A stretch of DNA of 7,852 nucleotides from Candidatus Saccharibacteria bacterium UBA3749 (GCA_002371235.1 DFGN01000026.1:1-7852); one strand, 5' to 3'. Positions 1 to 5,519 are shown, numbered from the stretch's first letter. The notes: generated from the letters alone by a model not told the origin. A program made the numbers and translations.

Positions 1-60
1 TATGTAATAGCTTATGCTTATTTTTGTAACTACTAGCGTACCTTGGATTATGTTTTCCCA

Positions 61-225
61 AAAAGTTCGAATCCCAGTTCCTGTATGTGTATTTCAGAAT
101 ATGCATGGCAGCACTAACGGATAATCCTTTTTAGGTATCACACGCAGTTTAGCCGTGTATTCAGGGTGCTCCAGACACCAGTCTACAACCATGCAAAGTC
201 GAGCAAGTATCTCTGGTCGCCCCTC
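61..225 (-). repeat. Conserved coding tail module, copy 1
   Basis: This is one of three related modules in the window. Read on the minus strand, 225 down to 94 is an open frame of 43 codons ending in TGA. It starts EGRPEILARLCMVVDWC and ends PKKDYPLVLPCIF. There is no usual start codon at its head; the only in-frame ATG is at residue 12 (position 192), which could give at most a 32-residue peptide. Downstream of the stop, the element GATTCGAACTTTT (minus strand) is shared by all three copies. Against copy 3 I count 29 differences in 132 nt, mostly third-position synonymous or conservative, so the sequence behaves like protein under selection. The frame is continuous with the MmcQ/YjbR gene just upstream, after that gene's TAA. 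I do not recognise the family. Positions 1-60 hold nothing I can identify. Confidence 0.7.
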
Positions 226-696
226 ACCAAATGAAAGAATTATTGAACCCGTCGAAAGGCGGTGTTTTTATTTGGCTGAGAGTAAGTAGCTTTTCTTAAT
301 GAGTTCAAATATTAGTCCGTTCGGTAAAGTCCCATCAAGCCAAATAGTGATCCAGTTGTTCTTATTCATGTGATAAGCAGGGAAGATATGGTCACTCGTT
401 TCGGCGAAGTCATAAGTCTGATTTTTATCGAACTTGAGATTAATAACGTCGATTGCTTTATCTTCTTTTATCCCCAGGCTCTTGCTGGATATAGTTGCTA
501 CTAATGCAAACCATTTCTTGTTATTATCATGGCGGAAGACTGCGTAACCTGGATAGCGATCTGGCCATAAGAATTCTGGATTCGCTCCATATTCAGATTT
601 AATATGTTTCACTACTATATTCGCTTGTCTTTTCTCGCTCATTTTTATTTCATGTCAATACTTATTGAGACATTTCCATCATCTAGGCTTGGCAAA
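226..696 (-). repeat. Duplicated gene body, copy 1 (partner at 7603-7852)
   Basis: This segment covers the MmcQ/YjbR gene and the 3' end of the cyclophilin-like gene. It recurs at 7603-7852, where the first 126 nt of shared MmcQ/YjbR sequence (268-393 against 7645-7770) differ at only 3 positions. The partner copy lacks 222 nt, corresponding to 394-615 here. The homology runs past the end of the window, so the duplicated unit is longer than can be seen. The tail side (94-267) is clearly more diverged between the two copies than the gene body. Confidence 0.85.
268..642 (-). CDS. MmcQ/YjbR family protein
   Basis: A 124-residue protein with the layout of the MmcQ/YjbR (CyaY-like fold) family. 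It carries a YPGYAVFRH segment at about residues 30-38, KKWFALVA at 42-49, NLKFD at 68-72, and the signature PAYHMNKNNW at 88-97 followed by a TIWLDG strand. Its length is normal for the family. Members are small cytoplasmic proteins often annotated as DNA-binding, but their biochemical role is not well established. It is the last gene of a four-gene minus-strand operon. Its ATG lies 2 nt after the stop of the cyclophilin-like gene and no clear Shine-Dalgarno is visible, which suggests translational coupling. An in-frame conserved tail module follows its TAA. A shortened duplicate lies at 7645-7797. Confidence 0.85.
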   Translation of the reverse strand: MSEKRQANIVVKHIKSEYGANPEFLWPDRYPGYAVFRHDNNKKWFALVATISSKSLGIKEDKAIDVINLKFDKNQTYDFAETSDHIFPAYHMNKNNWITIWLDGTLPNGLIFELIKKSYLLSAK

Positions 697-1136
697 TTGT
701 TAATATGTCCAATTTTTGAGTAGCTATAACTTGTGTCGAATGATTCATAGAAGATTACGAGACAGTTATCACCAAATAACATTACGTCACCGGCTTCGAT
801 ATGCTTCGGGCTATAAGTATTTGTTGGTAGAGATTCATTTAAATATACATATTTTTCATTGCCATTTAAGTCATTCATTGAAAGATCTAGCGGTAATAGT
901 TTTATTAAGGCTGAAGTCGTAGAGTTATTCTCTAAATCTATTCCAAGTTTCTTGTTGTTAATATTTATATAAACTTTATCCATAGTCATTTCCTCATTAT
1001 CTATTGATTGATTTGTTTCGGGCGAAAGATTTGGATCTTTGTCTGATTCTTTATTATTCATCATGATTGTTGTAACGACAACTGAAACGATTATTGCAAT
1101 CAAGATTGGAATAGAGATAGCTAGCTTTTTATTCAT
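645..1136 (-). CDS. Membrane-anchored cyclophilin-like fold protein
   Basis: A 163-residue protein. Residues 5-26 form one hydrophobic helix after MNKK, with no lipobox cysteine, so this is most likely an uncleaved N-terminal anchor or a signal peptide rather than a lipoprotein. A polar linker (about 27-52) leads to a domain typical of bacterial cyclophilin-like proteins: NNSTTSALIKLLPL, then MNDLNGNEKYVYLNESLPTN, GDVMLFGDNCLVIFY and SYSYSKIGHI. These are recognised family strings; most relatives I know of are cytoplasmic or lipid-anchored, and isomerase activity is generally undemonstrated. The start overlaps the TfoX stop as ATGA, and AAAGGA sits 5 nt upstream, a good ribosome binding site. 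The C-terminal end is duplicated at 7801-7852. Confidence 0.85.
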   Translation of the reverse strand: MNKKLAISIPILIAIIVSVVVTTIMMNNKESDKDPNLSPETNQSIDNEEMTMDKVYININNKKLGIDLENNSTTSALIKLLPLDLSMNDLNGNEKYVYLNESLPTNTYSPKHIEAGDVMLFGDNCLVIFYESFDTSYSYSKIGHINNLPSLDDGNVSISIDMK

Positions 1137-1423
1137 TTTAATCCTTTTACGGTTGCATTTACTATTTCTGCTAGCTTTTCTTTATCATCTACGTCTTCAA
1201 CTAGAAACATTGGCTTGGCGCCGTCGTAGGGGATAGATTCTGACATTTTGTATTGTTCGTTTTCTGGAACAATCTTTACAAGCAAACGATCATCATAAAT
1301 GCCGCCAAATAGGATACCGGCGGAATAAAGCAAGAATTCGCCCATCATTGGCCGACAAGTAATATCAGGCACTTCTGACAGTTGTTCTAAGATAAAATCG
1401 CAATATTCTTTGGTGCTTGCCAT
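1133..1423 (-). CDS. TfoX/Sxy N-terminal domain protein
   Basis: A 96-residue protein matching the TfoX/Sxy N-terminal domain alone: an early helix (YCDFILEQL), then the signature RPMMGEFLLYSAGILFGGIY at about 24-43, the strand DRLLVKIV, and the MSESIPYDGAKPMFLV segment. The full TfoX competence regulator has an extra C-terminal domain that is absent here, as is common for stand-alone members. I would not infer a role in competence. It starts 1 nt after the ClbS-like stop codon and its own TGA overlaps the next ATG, so it belongs to the operon starting at 1967. Confidence 0.85.
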   Translation of the reverse strand: MASTKEYCDFILEQLSEVPDITCRPMMGEFLLYSAGILFGGIYDDRLLVKIVPENEQYKMSESIPYDGAKPMFLVEDVDDKEKLAEIVNATVKGLK

Positions 1424-1424
1424 T

Positions 1425-1967
1425 TTATTTCTCGCAGTTCTTCTTATGTGCTTTGAGCTTCTTCATCGCCCAGTCGTAGTGGGAAGATAGACAACTCACG
1501 AAATATGAGCCGAGTACGGAACCACCAACCCAAGGATACATGCCTTTAGTGAATAGTTGTTCTTCGCTCAGGCTTTCGGCTAGTTTCATGACGTCTTTAT
1601 GGGATTTTTCGAACATCTTTCTCGCGTCTTCGAGCGAAGTTTTTTGATGTTTCTTCCAGTATTCGACGTTCATATCGCCGTAAGTCTTCCAAGTGTATGG
1701 TTCCGGCAAGAATGGTGCGTTACCGCCTTTATTCAGATTAGTATCGACAAATTCTAGTAGCATTCGGTGCCATTCATATAGATGCACCCAAATATCGCGT
1801 AGATTCTTGTCGCGCCCCCAGTGGCGTTCTTTCTTCGATGGATCGTCGGAGAAGTCGAACTCGGTGTTCATTTCTTTCTCGTTCATTGAATCAGCCATTT
1901 CGATTAGCTTGGCGTAGTATTCCTCGCCAGCTTTTAATAAATCCTGTTTGTTACGTGGTCTTGGCAT
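1425..1967 (-). CDS. ClbS/DfsB family four-helix-bundle protein
   Basis: A 180-residue protein with the recognisable ClbS/DfsB pattern: MPRPRNKQDLL at the N-terminus, the LRDIWVHLYEWHRMLLEF helix with its histidines at about 56-73, an aromatic loop around LPEPYTWKTYGDMN, and the GSYFVSCLSSHYDWAMKKL helix near the end. Family founder ClbS protects colibactin producers as a cyclopropane hydrolase, but most family members have unknown substrates. It is the first gene of the minus-strand operon. AAGGAC lies 7 nt before the ATG, and an extended -10 promoter sits just upstream. A link to peptide self-protection here is only positional. Confidence 0.85.
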   Translation of the reverse strand: MPRPRNKQDLLKAGEEYYAKLIEMADSMNEKEMNTEFDFSDDPSKKERHWGRDKNLRDIWVHLYEWHRMLLEFVDTNLNKGGNAPFLPEPYTWKTYGDMNVEYWKKHQKTSLEDARKMFEKSHKDVMKLAESLSEEQLFTKGMYPWVGGSVLGSYFVSCLSSHYDWAMKKLKAHKKNCEK

Positions 1968-1992
1968 AAATAAGTCCTTGTTTACTACTTTA

Positions 1993-2001
1993 ATTATATC
2001 A
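1993..2001 (-). promoter_or_regulatory. Extended -10 promoter of the ClbS-TfoX-cyclophilin-MmcQ operon
   Basis: On the minus strand this reads TGATATAAT, a perfect -10 with an extended TG element; no convincing -35 is present. Predicted transcription start is near 1986, giving a leader of about 20 nt that carries the AAGGAC ribosome binding site. It mirrors the plus-strand promoter at 2027-2035. Confidence 0.65.
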
Positions 2002-2026
2002 TCGGGTGCAAGTACACCACTGATTA

Positions 2027-2035
2027 TGATATAAT
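2027..2035 (+). promoter_or_regulatory. Extended -10 promoter of the zinc protease gene
   Basis: TGATATAAT ends 6 nt before the ATG at 2042, so transcription should start at or within a base or two of the start codon. The mRNA would be leaderless unless translation begins at the in-frame ATG at 2057. The sequence is an 11-bp inverted copy (2026-2036) of the opposite promoter (1992-2002). Confidence 0.6.
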
Positions 2036-2041
2036 TTAATT

Positions 2042-2692
2042 ATGTACAAGGTAAACATGTTGCTTACAGAAGCTAATGGTAATCTTTCTGATAGTAGGGA
2101 GATAATTATAGATGCTGTTAAAACTGCTGAAGAATATGTATTTCCAAAATTTAAAATCAATTGGGATATCGATTTGCTAATAACTAACCGCTTGTATGAT
2201 ATTATTATTCCAGAAGACGGAGTCGGTGGACGCACTAGGACTTCTGACTTTATTGAATTTGCTGTCAATGAGGAAAAAGCAACTGAGAACTTGATTTCCG
2301 AAATGGTAGCTCACGAACTTTGTCATGCCGCTCGCTGGGGCAAGAATGACGAGTGGATTAATACGTTGTTTGATAGCATGATTAGCGAGGGTATTGCAAC
2401 TTATCTAGAAGCTGAGTTTGTCAAAGACCGAGAAGAAAAAACAGTCTTTATCAAAACAATCCTTGAACGAACAGATGATGAGAACAAAAAGATTCTCGAA
2501 GAGCTTCGCGATCAATTAGAATCCAATTATTACGATTACAATACTATATTCTTCAATGGTAACGACAAACTACCACGTTGGTCGGGTTATTCACTTGGTT
2601 ATTATTTAGTCAAAAAGTATCTCGAGAAAACTAATAAAAAAATCGAAGATGCTTTCGCAGATAAATATGCAGAATTCAAGATTGCTTTGTAA
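2042..2692 (+). CDS. DUF2268-type predicted zinc protease
   Basis: A 216-residue protein with a zinc metalloprotease motif HELCH at residues 91-95 and a downstream SEGIATYLE helix (115-123) whose Glu116 is the likely third metal ligand. SGYSLGYYLVKKYLE near 181-195 is the other conserved block of the DUF2268 family. There is no signal peptide, so it should act in the cytoplasm; substrates of the family are unknown. It is the only plus-strand gene and converges on the RiPP maturase. The start is uncertain: ATG 2042 fits leaderless transcription, while ATG 2057 has AAGG 5 nt upstream and would give 211 residues. It could conceivably process the neighbouring precursor, but nothing in the sequence shows this. 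Confidence 0.85.
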   Translation: MYKVNMLLTEANGNLSDSREIIIDAVKTAEEYVFPKFKINWDIDLLITNRLYDIIIPEDGVGGRTRTSDFIEFAVNEEKATENLISEMVAHELCHAARWGKNDEWINTLFDSMISEGIATYLEAEFVKDREEKTVFIKTILERTDDENKKILEELRDQLESNYYDYNTIFFNGNDKLPRWSGYSLGYYLVKKYLEKTNKKIEDAFADKYAEFKIAL

Positions 2693-2695
2693 ATG

Positions 2696-2725
2696 AAAAA
2701 GCACGGATATAAACCCGTGCTTTTT
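2696..2725. terminator. Bidirectional intrinsic terminator
   Basis: A perfect 11-bp stem (AAAAAGCACGG with CCGTGCTTTTT) encloses an 8-nt loop, with T runs on both strands. It lies 3 nt after the zinc protease stop and 15 nt after the maturase stop, and serves both converging genes. Confidence 0.9.
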
Positions 2726-2740
2726 GTTGATCTCTGGTCC

Positions 2741-4885
2741 TTAGGCAAAGTAGTGTGGCATTTTCATGCTATCCGAATCGACGCCAACTGAATACTGAAT
2801 GACTGGATGCGTATAATGCGCCGAATCGAACCCGAAGTTGATAGGTACAAGCCAAGGGCTGAATACGCGGACGACCTTAATATCCGATTTTCTATCGGAC
2901 AGATCCACTGTTACAAGTTGCAGGTGCTCATTATAGAACCAATTAAGGTTCTCTACTACCATGCTCTCCTGAATGTAGCCTTCGGAGGTCACGTTCTTCC
3001 AGAGCCAATAGAGCTTATCGGCATTTTCTTTGAAGTAGTAGACCTTTCCGTGATCTGCTGGCGTAGAAACGCTAAACGGATCTGTTGGTGTCATATCCGG
3101 ATAACGCAAGGCTAACAGAAGATTGTATTCCGCTTCCTGCGCAGACTTCAGAATCGCATCATCTACGGATTTTTTATCGATCGTAGCCGCTGCTCCGCTT
3201 ACGAAACATGGATATTCATCGCCAACAATTACCGTCTCAAAGACCATTCCGAAATCACTTGGAATTTGAAGAACAATCAATTGGCGTTTTTGCTTCAAGA
3301 AGTGAGCAATGCGCTTTCTGACATGAATCGGGAGGATCCTTTCATCGACTCGATACGGAGATTCCTGAGAAAACCAGTTACACATCAACGCATCGCGTTC
3401 AATTAGTTCGATGACGGCTCGTCTCTTGGCTTCGTCAAAGTCAAAATGAGCCGCAATGCCAGACGAATTGCCATAGTAAATGCGGTTTTTGTCATCTTTC
3501 TGACCATAATAAACTAAATCTGACGGAACATAAATTTCAGAGCCGTCATAATTAGTCCCCAAGGTCCAGTTAATAACGAGATCGTTCGTAAAGAACTTCA
3601 CTCCGCACTTTTTAGCTTGTTCTTCCGTGAGCGGAAAATACACTCTAGGATCGAGCCACTTACCCGGCACTCGGTTTGCACAGCCTCGGAAATCCACTCG
3701 TACCTGACTAGATTGGTAGCGTTCATAACCCTCAATAGTCGCCTTGAAAACGGCGTCCGCATAAGATGGACTAGTCGCTCCGGCATATTGAATATTACCA
3801 TTTTCATCTAGATAGGTAGTCGTAGCTCCAAAGAATGAACCATCACTATCAAATACACGCGTCCATACGTCTCTAACTGGATAATCTACGCCAACATGCT
3901 TCTCAACGAAACGAATCTTATTAAACTGTTTCGTTTCAAAATCTGTTGGGTAGCCAACTGGAATTGCAAGTATAGGCCAAATACTACCTGAGAGCTCAAG
4001 CTCTTGCTTCAAAGGCTCATCCTGAACGCCGCCCATTTCGCAAGCACCGAGACCTTGCTCAGCACAATAGAGGCTAATGTTTTCGGCGACGTGACCTGCT
4101 TCGATCAGCGTCAAACGATAGCCACGATTGGCATACTTGTATGGCTGGCGCTCGAGATCTGCCGCAATGACGATTTGTACAGAAGAGCCAAAAGGCATTT
4201 CTTCTTGGTTAAAACAGTACTTCAGTTGCTCGACATCGACCTCGTCACTGAAGCAGACAAGACGATTTTGTTCGGCGTCATACTCGTAGTAACCAGGTTC
4301 AAGTCCATCTTGTGGTTTTTCGATTAGCACATAAATCCTAAGCGGATAGAGTGCTCCGCCGCTCGGCACCGAATGATCAGGAATCGAGTAGGCAAAGTGA
4401 CAAATACTACCGATTTGGTTAGCTGTCATCTTTCTCCCTGAAAAAGAGCGACAAGAGCGTCGCTTTTCCCTGACCCAGAATAGCGCCGAAGATGTGTCGC
4501 AATCAAACTGGATAACCTCACCAGACTTAACCGGCAACCTTTCACTTTTAGTGTAGGCTTCGATCTCGTCTTGAGTGAGATTCGAGCTGATGGCGGACGG
4601 GTAGTTACTGATACGATGGAAATGCATGAACTGATGCCTTGAGTCAACGACAAGCTCCATATCCTCTAGCTCAACGAGAATTTCCATCACGTCATCTTTG
4701 GGCAAGCCAGAAGATTTAATAATAGAGGAAACAGTCGTGTATCCATTGCAGAGGCTCAAGATCTTCCAAACTTCATCAGCCATATCGTGGCTGATGTCGA
4801 TCTGGTTCTCGCGGTGGAGGAATCTTATCCCTCCATTACAAGGAACCGCTGGAACCACTAGGATGGGGGTAAAATTGATATCCAT
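2741..4885 (-). CDS. Fused RiPP azole maturase: leader-binding domain, SagB dehydrogenase, YcaO cyclodehydratase
   Basis: A 714-residue protein with three apparent parts. Residues about 15-90 (FLHRENQIDISHDMADEVW, then a helical pair) resemble a PqqD-like winged-helix RiPP recognition element. Residues about 130-325 are a SagB-type FMN nitroreductase: RRSCRSFSGRKM, VPSGGALYPLRIYVL, and EAGHVAENISLYCAEQGLGA. Residues about 335-714 are YcaO: EGYERY with Glu385 and Glu388, NSSGIAAH (473-480), VIELIERDAL (491-500), and QEAE (583-586) supply the ATP/Mg-binding pattern. The C-terminus is MPHYFA, not the proline-rich PxPxP end of many azoline-forming YcaO proteins. Predicted role: ATP-dependent cyclisation of Cys/Ser in the precursor, then FMN-dependent oxidation to azoles. 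No ThiF/E1-like partner is encoded nearby. GC content looks higher than in flanking genes. The start has a strong ribosome binding site. Confidence 0.85.
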   Translation of the reverse strand: MDINFTPILVVPAVPCNGGIRFLHRENQIDISHDMADEVWKILSLCNGYTTVSSIIKSSGLPKDDVMEILVELEDMELVVDSRHQFMHFHRISNYPSAISSNLTQDEIEAYTKSERLPVKSGEVIQFDCDTSSALFWVREKRRSCRSFSGRKMTANQIGSICHFAYSIPDHSVPSGGALYPLRIYVLIEKPQDGLEPGYYEYDAEQNRLVCFSDEVDVEQLKYCFNQEEMPFGSSVQIVIAADLERQPYKYANRGYRLTLIEAGHVAENISLYCAEQGLGACEMGGVQDEPLKQELELSGSIWPILAIPVGYPTDFETKQFNKIRFVEKHVGVDYPVRDVWTRVFDSDGSFFGATTTYLDENGNIQYAGATSPSYADAVFKATIEGYERYQSSQVRVDFRGCANRVPGKWLDPRVYFPLTEEQAKKCGVKFFTNDLVINWTLGTNYDGSEIYVPSDLVYYGQKDDKNRIYYGNSSGIAAHFDFDEAKRRAVIELIERDALMCNWFSQESPYRVDERILPIHVRKRIAHFLKQKRQLIVLQIPSDFGMVFETVIVGDEYPCFVSGAAATIDKKSVDDAILKSAQEAEYNLLLALRYPDMTPTDPFSVSTPADHGKVYYFKENADKLYWLWKNVTSEGYIQESMVVENLNWFYNEHLQLVTVDLSDRKSDIKVVRVFSPWLVPINFGFDSAHYTHPVIQYSVGVDSDSMKMPHYFA

Positions 4886-4891
4886 CTAAAA

Positions 4892-4904
4892 CACCTTCCT
4901 TTCT
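4892..4904 (-). promoter_or_regulatory. Strong ribosome binding site of the maturase gene
   Basis: Minus-strand AGAAAGGAAGGTG ends 6 nt before the maturase ATG. The same block, with one change, precedes the precursor gene at 5268-5280, which supports the chosen starts of both genes and suggests that they are expressed together. Confidence 0.75.
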
Positions 4905-4947
4905 AAAGACTAATTTTTTTAAGGTCCCAGAGATAATTCTCCATTAT

Positions 4948-4976
4948 ATTATAACTTTTTTACAGAGTTTAGGCAA
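4948..4976 (-). promoter_or_regulatory. Internal promoter of the maturase gene
   Basis: On the minus strand, TTGCCT (4976-4971) and TATAAT (4953-4948) are separated by exactly 17 nt. A second overlapping TATAAT follows at 4948-4943. The start point would be near 4941, giving a leader of about 55 nt. The -35 abuts the T-rich end of the precursor terminator, so the maturase can be transcribed independently of the precursor. Confidence 0.65.
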
Positions 4977-4982
4977 GAAAGA

Positions 4983-5006
4983 GGCCCGGAGTTTAGGCTC
5001 CGGGCC
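4983..5006 (-). terminator. Intrinsic terminator between precursor and maturase
   Basis: A perfect 9-bp GC-rich stem (4983-4991 with 4998-5006) with a 6-nt loop; on the minus strand it is followed by TCTTTCTT. It lies 68 nt after the precursor stop. A partial terminator after the precursor gene would yield excess precursor mRNA over maturase mRNA, as in several other RiPP operons such as streptolysin S. Confidence 0.8.
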
Positions 5007-5074
5007 AGGGGCGAAGGTTTGGCATGTGTGAGGCCAAACATTCTTGTATATCTTATGTTTGGTGAGTGGTGGAA

Positions 5075-5260
5075 TTACTTTCCGCCTCCGCCGCAGCCTC
5101 CGCCGCCGCCTCCGTTACAACCGGAGCCGCCACCGCAAGAGCCGCCGCCACCACCGCAGCCTCCGCCGCAACCAGAGCCGCATCCGGCCCCACCGCAGTT
5201 ACCAGCCGCAGCAACATTCACATCGTAAGGCGTACGCTTAACATCAAGAAGCTTCTTCAT
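5075..5260 (-). CDS. Azole RiPP precursor peptide (Gly/Cys-rich core)
   Basis: A 61-residue peptide. Residues 1-20, MKKLLDVKRTPYDVNVAAAG, form a short leader; the AAAG end is a plausible cleavage zone. The 41-residue core has 27 Gly, 7 Cys (22, 27, 31, 35, 42, 48, 56) and 3 Ser (29, 41, 46), usually spaced by one to six glycines, with one adjacent Ser-Cys pair (41-42). This resembles microcin B17 and other linear azol(in)e-containing peptides in style, not in leader sequence. It sits directly upstream of the YcaO/SagB fusion. The start was chosen at 5260 because a GGTG-containing ribosome binding site shared with the maturase precedes it; the longer frame from 5308 would read through that site. 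Cys and Ser are candidate thiazol(in)e and oxazol(in)e positions. A metal-binding Gly/Cys protein is the alternative but is less likely in this context. Confidence 0.85.
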   Translation of the reverse strand: MKKLLDVKRTPYDVNVAAAGNCGGAGCGSGCGGGCGGGGGSCGGGSGCNGGGGGGCGGGGK

Positions 5261-5267
5261 AACGAGC

Positions 5268-5280
5268 CACCGTCCTTTCT
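5268..5280 (-). promoter_or_regulatory. Ribosome binding site deciding the precursor start
   Basis: Minus-strand AGAAAGGACGGTG, 7 nt before ATG 5260, matches 12 of 13 bases of the site before the maturase. It argues for the 61-residue product over a 77-residue one. Confidence 0.65.
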
Positions 5281-5418
5281 TTAAAAATAGTGAATATATG
5301 GACAACAAGACAGTCTATCACGCTTCAGAGAAGCCACACATATGCGACAAACTGAGATGTTTGCCAACATAAGAAAATTACTAAAAATGTTCAACAATCT
5401 TTCACTTGTCTTGTTAGT

Positions 5419-5453
5419 ACTATACCATGTTTCTCTAAATATGCAATATTTAG
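5419..5453 (-). promoter_or_regulatory. Candidate precursor promoter with operator-like palindrome
   Basis: On the minus strand TTGCAT (5446-5441), 16 nt, then TATAGT (5424-5419) with TG one base upstream form an extended -10 promoter; start near 5412, leaving a leader of about 150 nt. The -35 lies inside a perfect palindrome at 5435-5453, CTAAATATGCAATATTTAG (8-bp arms, 3-nt centre), which is well placed for a repressor. The rest of 5261-5519 holds no gene I can support; a weaker TTGGCA-N17-CATATG is also present nearer the gene. Confidence 0.45.
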
Positions 5454-5519
5454 TATTAGGTTTTATTCTATTAATCATTGTTTTAAGCCTTTACGACTCC
5501 AGTTAAGCCATATACTCTT

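Noticed and set aside
61..80. tRNA-like T-loop sequence AGTTCGAATC, repeated at 5523 and 7439, suggesting a tRNA 3' end or attachment site.
   Set aside because: No T-stem pairing, anticodon arm or acceptor stem can be built around it in any of the three copies. It is part of the conserved tail module; an attachment-site role remains possible but unsupported.
5075..5197. Tandem repeat or CRISPR-like array in the GC-rich CCGCC-rich block.
   Set aside because: The periodicity comes from Gly codons (GGC, GGT, GGA) in the precursor core. There is no constant repeat or spacer structure anywhere in the window.
5075..5260. Assigning the peptide as a microcin B17 homologue that targets DNA gyrase.
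   Set aside because: Only the Gly/Cys/Ser style of the core is shared. The leader differs, the Cys/Ser spacing differs, and the maturase is organised differently, so the target cannot be inferred.
5019..5284. Plus-strand proline- or alanine-rich reading frames opposite the precursor.
   Set aside because: They are the complement of the Gly/Cys codon run on the minus strand, overlap each other in all frames, and have no promoter or ribosome binding site.
5261..5308. A longer precursor starting at 5308 with 16 extra residues (MLSIYSLFLKKGRWLV).
   Set aside because: The extension would translate through the ribosome binding site shared with the maturase gene; the start at 5260 is better supported.
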